Of a stretch of 8,396 nt of DNA, positions 4,751 through 8,396 are shown one piece after another (position 1 is the stretch's first letter; each line of letters begins with the position of its first letter). A program made the translations under genes and the position numbers. Source of the DNA: an uncultured Oligoflexia bacterium (GTDB lineage: Bacteria; Bdellovibrionota; Bacteriovoracia; Bacteriovoracales; Bacteriovoracaceae); NCBI GenBank assembly GCA_950060715.1, contig CATLVA010000048.1, positions 1 to 8,396 of the forward strand, in the 5' to 3' direction. The notes beneath the pieces were generated by a model. It worked only from the letters and a program-made list of their open reading frames with translations. It ran no database searches and was not told the origin of the DNA.

Positions 4751-7700
4751 TGTAGTTGCACCGAAACAGCTTTAGAAACACCTGGCTCTTGCATAGTTAC
4801 ACCGTATAGAGTGTCGTTAAGTTCCATCGTTTTCTTATTGTGAGTAATCAAAATAAATTGTGATTCAGCACTCATCTCTCTTAGAAGTTCATTAAACCTA
4901 CCAACGTTAGCATCATCTAGAGGAGCGTCTACCTCATCTAGTAAACAGAATGGACTAGGTTTAACCAAAAAGATTGAGAAGATTAGTGAAACTGCCGTCA
5001 TAGCTTTTTCCCCACCACTCATAAGATTAATTGATTGCATTTTCTTTCCAGGAGGCTTAGCGATAATTTCGATACCACACTCTGGATCATCAACATGCCC
5101 AACGATTTCAAGCCTTGCTTCACCACCTCCAAAAATAATTGGAAATACTTTTGTGAATCTTAGATTTACTTCATCAAATGCTTCTTTAAATCTAATTCTT
5201 GATTTCTCATCGATATGTCCAATTGCGGTTTCAAGATCAACTAAAGACGCTTTTAGCTCTTCTTCTTGCTTTCTCAAGAAATCATAACGCAATTTCTGAC
5301 GATCATAATCTTCAATTGCTTGCCAGTTGATCTCACCAAGTCGATTAAATTCAGACTTATACCTCTTGAACTTCTCTTGAGATTCACGCAGAACTGCTGG
5401 GAATTTCTTATCAAATTCATATTCTTTTTTCTCGATGACAACTTCGCCTTCTTCAGACTCTTGAGTGAAAACTTCATCAATATTCTTAAGCCCTTCAAGT
5501 TGCTCGTCAGTATATTGCAGATAAGCTTGTAGAGTTTCTCTCAGGTCAACTCTATATCTTTCAAAGATATCTCTTACGAGTAAATCTTCCTCTTCGATCG
5601 ATTTTTCGATTTTAAGCTCAAGCTCAACATTCATCTTTTCACGTCTATTGACTTCATTATTGATCTGCTTAATCTCATCCTCACGAGCCTGCATTCCAGA
5701 TAATAAAGTCGCGAACTCTTCTTTCCCATCTGTTAGATGAGCATCTTTGTCATTTAGCTCTTCTTGTTGCTGAGCATTTTTTTCTTCTAAACTATCAAGC
5801 TCTAAGCTTGCCTCTTCGATTTCATTTTCTAAACGCTCAATCGTTTCATTATTAAGAGCAATCTTTTCATCAAATCTTAAAAGTTGTGCATTAATATCTT
5901 CAATCTGTGACTCAAGTCCGTTTACTTGAGACTGATAACTACTTGCCTTAGCTTGAAGCTCTAAAAGCTCAGATCTCTTAGACTCATAGTCCATTTTAAG
6001 ATTTTCAAGCTCTTCTTCGATATTCTCAAACATCTCAGTGATATTTGCTAAACGCTCTTCACTGTCTTGTTTTTGATTTAAGATTTCTTCTTCTTTTTCT
6101 AGTAACTCAAGTCTTGCGACAGAAGTTTCGCTCTTACGCTTTTGTAAAATATCAAGTCTTGAACTGGTTGAGCTGTAATTTCCTTCTTTAGATTCTAGAG
6201 AAGATTTAAGCGCAATATACTCAGTATTACTCTCGTTTAACTCTTTCGTTTTGGCATCTAGCTCACTTCTCATCTGCTCAACTTCAGAATTTAGAGTGGC
6301 CACTTCATCTTCAAGCTTCTCAAGCAGTTGAGACTTCTCTTCAAACTGCTCAGTTAATTCATTGATTAAATTGTTTCTTTGAACAACACCCATACCAGTG
6401 CTTTCAGCAGTTCTAGTAGAAACTTGGGCTGAACCGTTATTATTGGTAACAAAAACCATTCCATCACGACTAATAACACCTTTAACTTTTAAGTCAGAAA
6501 CAATTTTTAGTCCTAACTCAGGAGTCAATTCATCTGCGATATAAAAACCTTTAAAAAGCTCAGATAAAGTTTCTTTATACTTCTCTTCATTTACTTTAAT
6601 GATATCAGCTACTGCTACCGCATTCTGACATCCCTTAACTGAAAGTCTTTCAAGGGTGTCTGGTCCGAAGCGATCTCCAGACTTTTCCGGAACAATCAAG
6701 TCAAAAGACTTATCTTTCTGATTCATATACCAATCAAAAAGAGTACCGTATTGAGCATCTGCAGCCACTAAAGCATTAAAATGATCTTTAAAAAGAACTT
6801 CTAAAACCGTTGCGTACTCAGACTCTGACTCAATTAGATTTCCAATAATATTGAAGTCAGATGTTTCTGACTCGTTCATGAAATCTGTCGCCCCTTCACG
6901 AACTCCAGCACCAGCTGCATTTACTTCTTTCAAAGATTGAAGTCTTGAATCGAGCTTGATTACCTCACGGCTTAGCTCTCTTAGTTCATTATCTTTCTCA
7001 CGAGAAAGTTTCTTTTTATCATCGTAACTAGTTCTGATTTCTTCAAAAGCATTTTCACGAGATTCTAACTCCTCACCCAGAGTTTTAACTTTCTCACGCT
7101 GATTAAGAATCTCATCATTGAAATTAGCAGTCGATTTTTCAATCTCTTCAATTTCAGCCGTAGTGTCCTCTAGAATCGCAGCATACTCTTCCAGCTTAGA
7201 ACTATTTCTAAAGCTCACTTGATCTGCTTCACGAGCTTGATCCTGAACTTCTTCCTTCTGTGCTTTTAAATCTGTATATTCTTGTTTTTTATCTTCTAAT
7301 TGAGATTGAAGAAACTCAACTGCTTCCTCAAGAGAAGAAAAATCCATTTCTTCATAATTTGTAGATTGAAGCTCTTCCAAAGATGATTTCAATTCTTCTA
7401 AACGAACTGATCTTTGTTCTTTATCTTTTTCGATCTCTTCAATATCGCGAGATTTAGATTCAATTTGCTCTTTTTTCTCGTACGCACTTTTTGCGAAGTG
7501 CTTAAGCCTTTCCTGCCCAGCTGCAAGTTCACGGCTTAAATCGTTATACTCTGATTGAAGAACATCAATTCTCTCTCTCAATTCATCTTTTAAAGCACGT
7601 TCGTCTTCAAGGGTTTCTTCAATTTGGTTTCTCTTAATCTTAGATTCGTCGATGATTAAGTTGTTAGCTTCAAGATTTTCATGAGCATTAACATAAGTTG

Positions 7701-8396
7701 TAAGGTAATCGAATTCCTTGTGAGATTTAACAATTAGCTCATGACGCTCAATTCTTGCTTTTAGAGTTCTTGCTTTTTCTGCTTTCTCAGCCTGTCTTTC
7801 AAGAGCTTTTAATTTTTTGTAAATTTCAGACTGAAGATCGTTTAGCCTATTTAAGTTCGCTTGAGTTTGCTCAATTTTTTTCACAGAGTCACGCTTACGC
7901 ATTTTAAACTTAGTGATCCCAGCAACCTCTTCGATCATAGTTCTTCTTTCAACAGGCTTTGCCTGAACAAGTCGATTGATCTCACCTTGAGCGATAATAG
8001 AGTATGACTTTGCTCCCGCACCAGTATCCATGAAAACCTCTTGGATATCTTTAAGTCGCGCAGGCGTATTATTAATTCTATATTCTGTCTCACCATTTCT
8101 ATAAAGCTTTCTCGTCAGCGCGATTTCATTAGGGCTAGAAACCTGAGAACCAATATGAATATGTTTATTTTTTGTATTTTCTAAAACGAGAGTTACTTCC
8201 GCAAAAGATCCTGGAGCGTACTTTGAAGAACCGGCAAAGATCAAGTCTTTCATCTTAGTTCCACGAAGGTGTTTTGCAGACTGCTCACCCATGACCCAAA
8301 AAAGAGCATCAACGATATTTGATTTACCACAACCATTAGGGCCTACTATCCCTGTGATTCCCTCATCAAAATGAATTGTAGTTTTATCCTTAAAAG
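4747..8396 (-). CDS. smc: Chromosome segregation protein SMC (5' end outside window)
   Basis: SMC is the ATPase of the bacterial condensin complex with ScpA and ScpB; it compacts and helps separate chromosomes. In all 1215 complete codons are visible, about a dozen short of full length. The frame stays open upstream of the ATG at 8290-8292 to the window edge and contains the Walker A motif GPNGCGKS (8320-8343), so that ATG is internal. In visible numbering: head motif QGEINRLV (136-143), coiled coil about 170-490, hinge about 514-660 (FNIIGNLIESESEY at its start), returning coiled coil about 675-1050, ABC signature LMSGGEKAM (1124-1132), Walker B FCLLDE (1149-1154) with catalytic glutamate E1154, D-loop APLDDAN (1157-1163), and H-loop ITHNK with H1185. 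The hinge and both heads look intact. The TGA overlaps the lolA-like start (ATGA), and the operon ends at the 4106-4134 terminator. The promoter lies outside the window. Confidence 0.97.
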   Translation of the reverse strand, partial: FKDKTTIHFDEGITGIVGPNGCGKSNIVDALFWVMGEQSAKHLRGTKMKDLIFAGSSKYAPGSFAEVTLVLENTKNKHIHIGSQVSSPNEIALTRKLYRNGETEYRINNTPARLKDIQEVFMDTGAGAKSYSIIAQGEINRLVQAKPVERRTMIEEVAGITKFKMRKRDSVKKIEQTQANLNRLNDLQSEIYKKLKALERQAEKAEKARTLKARIERHELIVKSHKEFDYLTTYVNAHENLEANNLIIDESKIKRNQIEETLEDERALKDELRERIDVLQSEYNDLSRELAAGQERLKHFAKSAYEKKEQIESKSRDIEEIEKDKEQRSVRLEELKSSLEELQSTNYEEMDFSSLEEAVEFLQSQLEDKKQEYTDLKAQKEEVQDQAREADQVSFRNSSKLEEYAAILEDTTAEIEEIEKSTANFNDEILNQREKVKTLGEELESRENAFEEIRTSYDDKKKLSREKDNELRELSREVIKLDSRLQSLKEVNAAGAGVREGATDFMNESETSDFNIIGNLIESESEYATVLEVLFKDHFNALVAADAQYGTLFDWYMNQKDKSFDLIVPEKSGDRFGPDTLERLSVKGCQNAVAVADIIKVNEEKYKETLSELFKGFYIADELTPELGLKIVSDLKVKGVISRDGMVFVTNNNGSAQVSTRTAESTGMGVVQRNNLINELTEQFEEKSQLLEKLEDEVATLNSEVEQMRSELDAKTKELNESNTEYIALKSSLESKEGNYSSTSSRLDILQKRKSETSVARLELLEKEEEILNQKQDSEERLANITEMFENIEEELENLKMDYESKRSELLELQAKASSYQSQVNGLESQIEDINAQLLRFDEKIALNNETIERLENEIEEASLELDSLEEKNAQQQEELNDKDAHLTDGKEEFATLLSGMQAREDEIKQINNEVNRREKMNVELELKIEKSIEEEDLLVRDIFERYRVDLRETLQAYLQYTDEQLEGLKNIDEVFTQESEEGEVVIEKKEYEFDKKFPAVLRESQEKFKRYKSEFNRLGEINWQAIEDYDRQKLRYDFLRKQEEELKASLVDLETAIGHIDEKSRIRFKEAFDEVNLRFTKVFPIIFGGGEARLEIVGHVDDPECGIEIIAKPPGKKMQSINLMSGGEKAMTAVSLIFSIFLVKPSPFCLLDEVDAPLDDANVGRFNELLREMSAESQFILITHNKKTMELNDTLYGVTMQEPGVSKAVSVQLQ

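Noticed and set aside
8290..8292. ATG at 8290-8292 as the start of smc
   Set aside because: The frame continues upstream and carries the Walker A motif required by the protein, so this methionine is internal.

Overview
The window looks like chromosomal DNA from an AT-rich Gram-negative bacterium. A periplasmic LolA-type lipoprotein carrier and several Sec signal peptides support the Gram-negative call. Base composition, the full-length bacterial SMC linked to a LolA-like gene, and many exported proteins of unknown function would suit a Bdellovibrio/Halobacteriovorax-type predator, but that placement is inference and cannot be proved from this sequence. I see no rRNA, tRNA, CRISPR array, insertion sequence or integrase.

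Layout. (1) Positions 1-2212, minus strand: a tightly packed operon read right to left. It holds an XRE-type helix-turn-helix regulator, an exported protein with a von Willebrand A-like core, and the adenine glycosylase MutY, whose 3' end runs off the window. The genes join by a TAATG overlap and an ATGA overlap, so translational coupling is likely. (2) Positions 2213-2393: a divergent control region with an extended -10 promoter for the regulator, a good sigma-70 promoter for the rightward gene, and several short inverted repeats. (3) Positions 2394-2844, plus strand: a pentapeptide-repeat gene that appears broken. The first 87 codons end at a TGA, but five-residue periodicity continues in the +1 frame to 2844. 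Removing 7 bases restores both the reading frame and the pentad register. (4) Positions 2845-3071: an intergenic stretch with a GC-rich, CU-motif-rich segment ending in a strong terminator; it may be a 3' UTR or a small RNA. (5) Positions 3072-4070, plus strand: a secreted protein of about seven degenerate beta-hairpin repeats. (6) Positions 4106-4134: a bidirectional terminator between convergent genes. (7) Positions 4133-8396, minus strand: smc (5' end missing) followed by a lolA-like gene, joined by an ATGA overlap.

Two gene sets have clear housekeeping roles: MutY in oxidative DNA damage repair, and SMC/LolA in chromosome compaction and lipoprotein transport. The accessory interest lies between 2213 and 4070: the interrupted pentapeptide gene, its regulatory region, the possible small RNA and the repeat protein.
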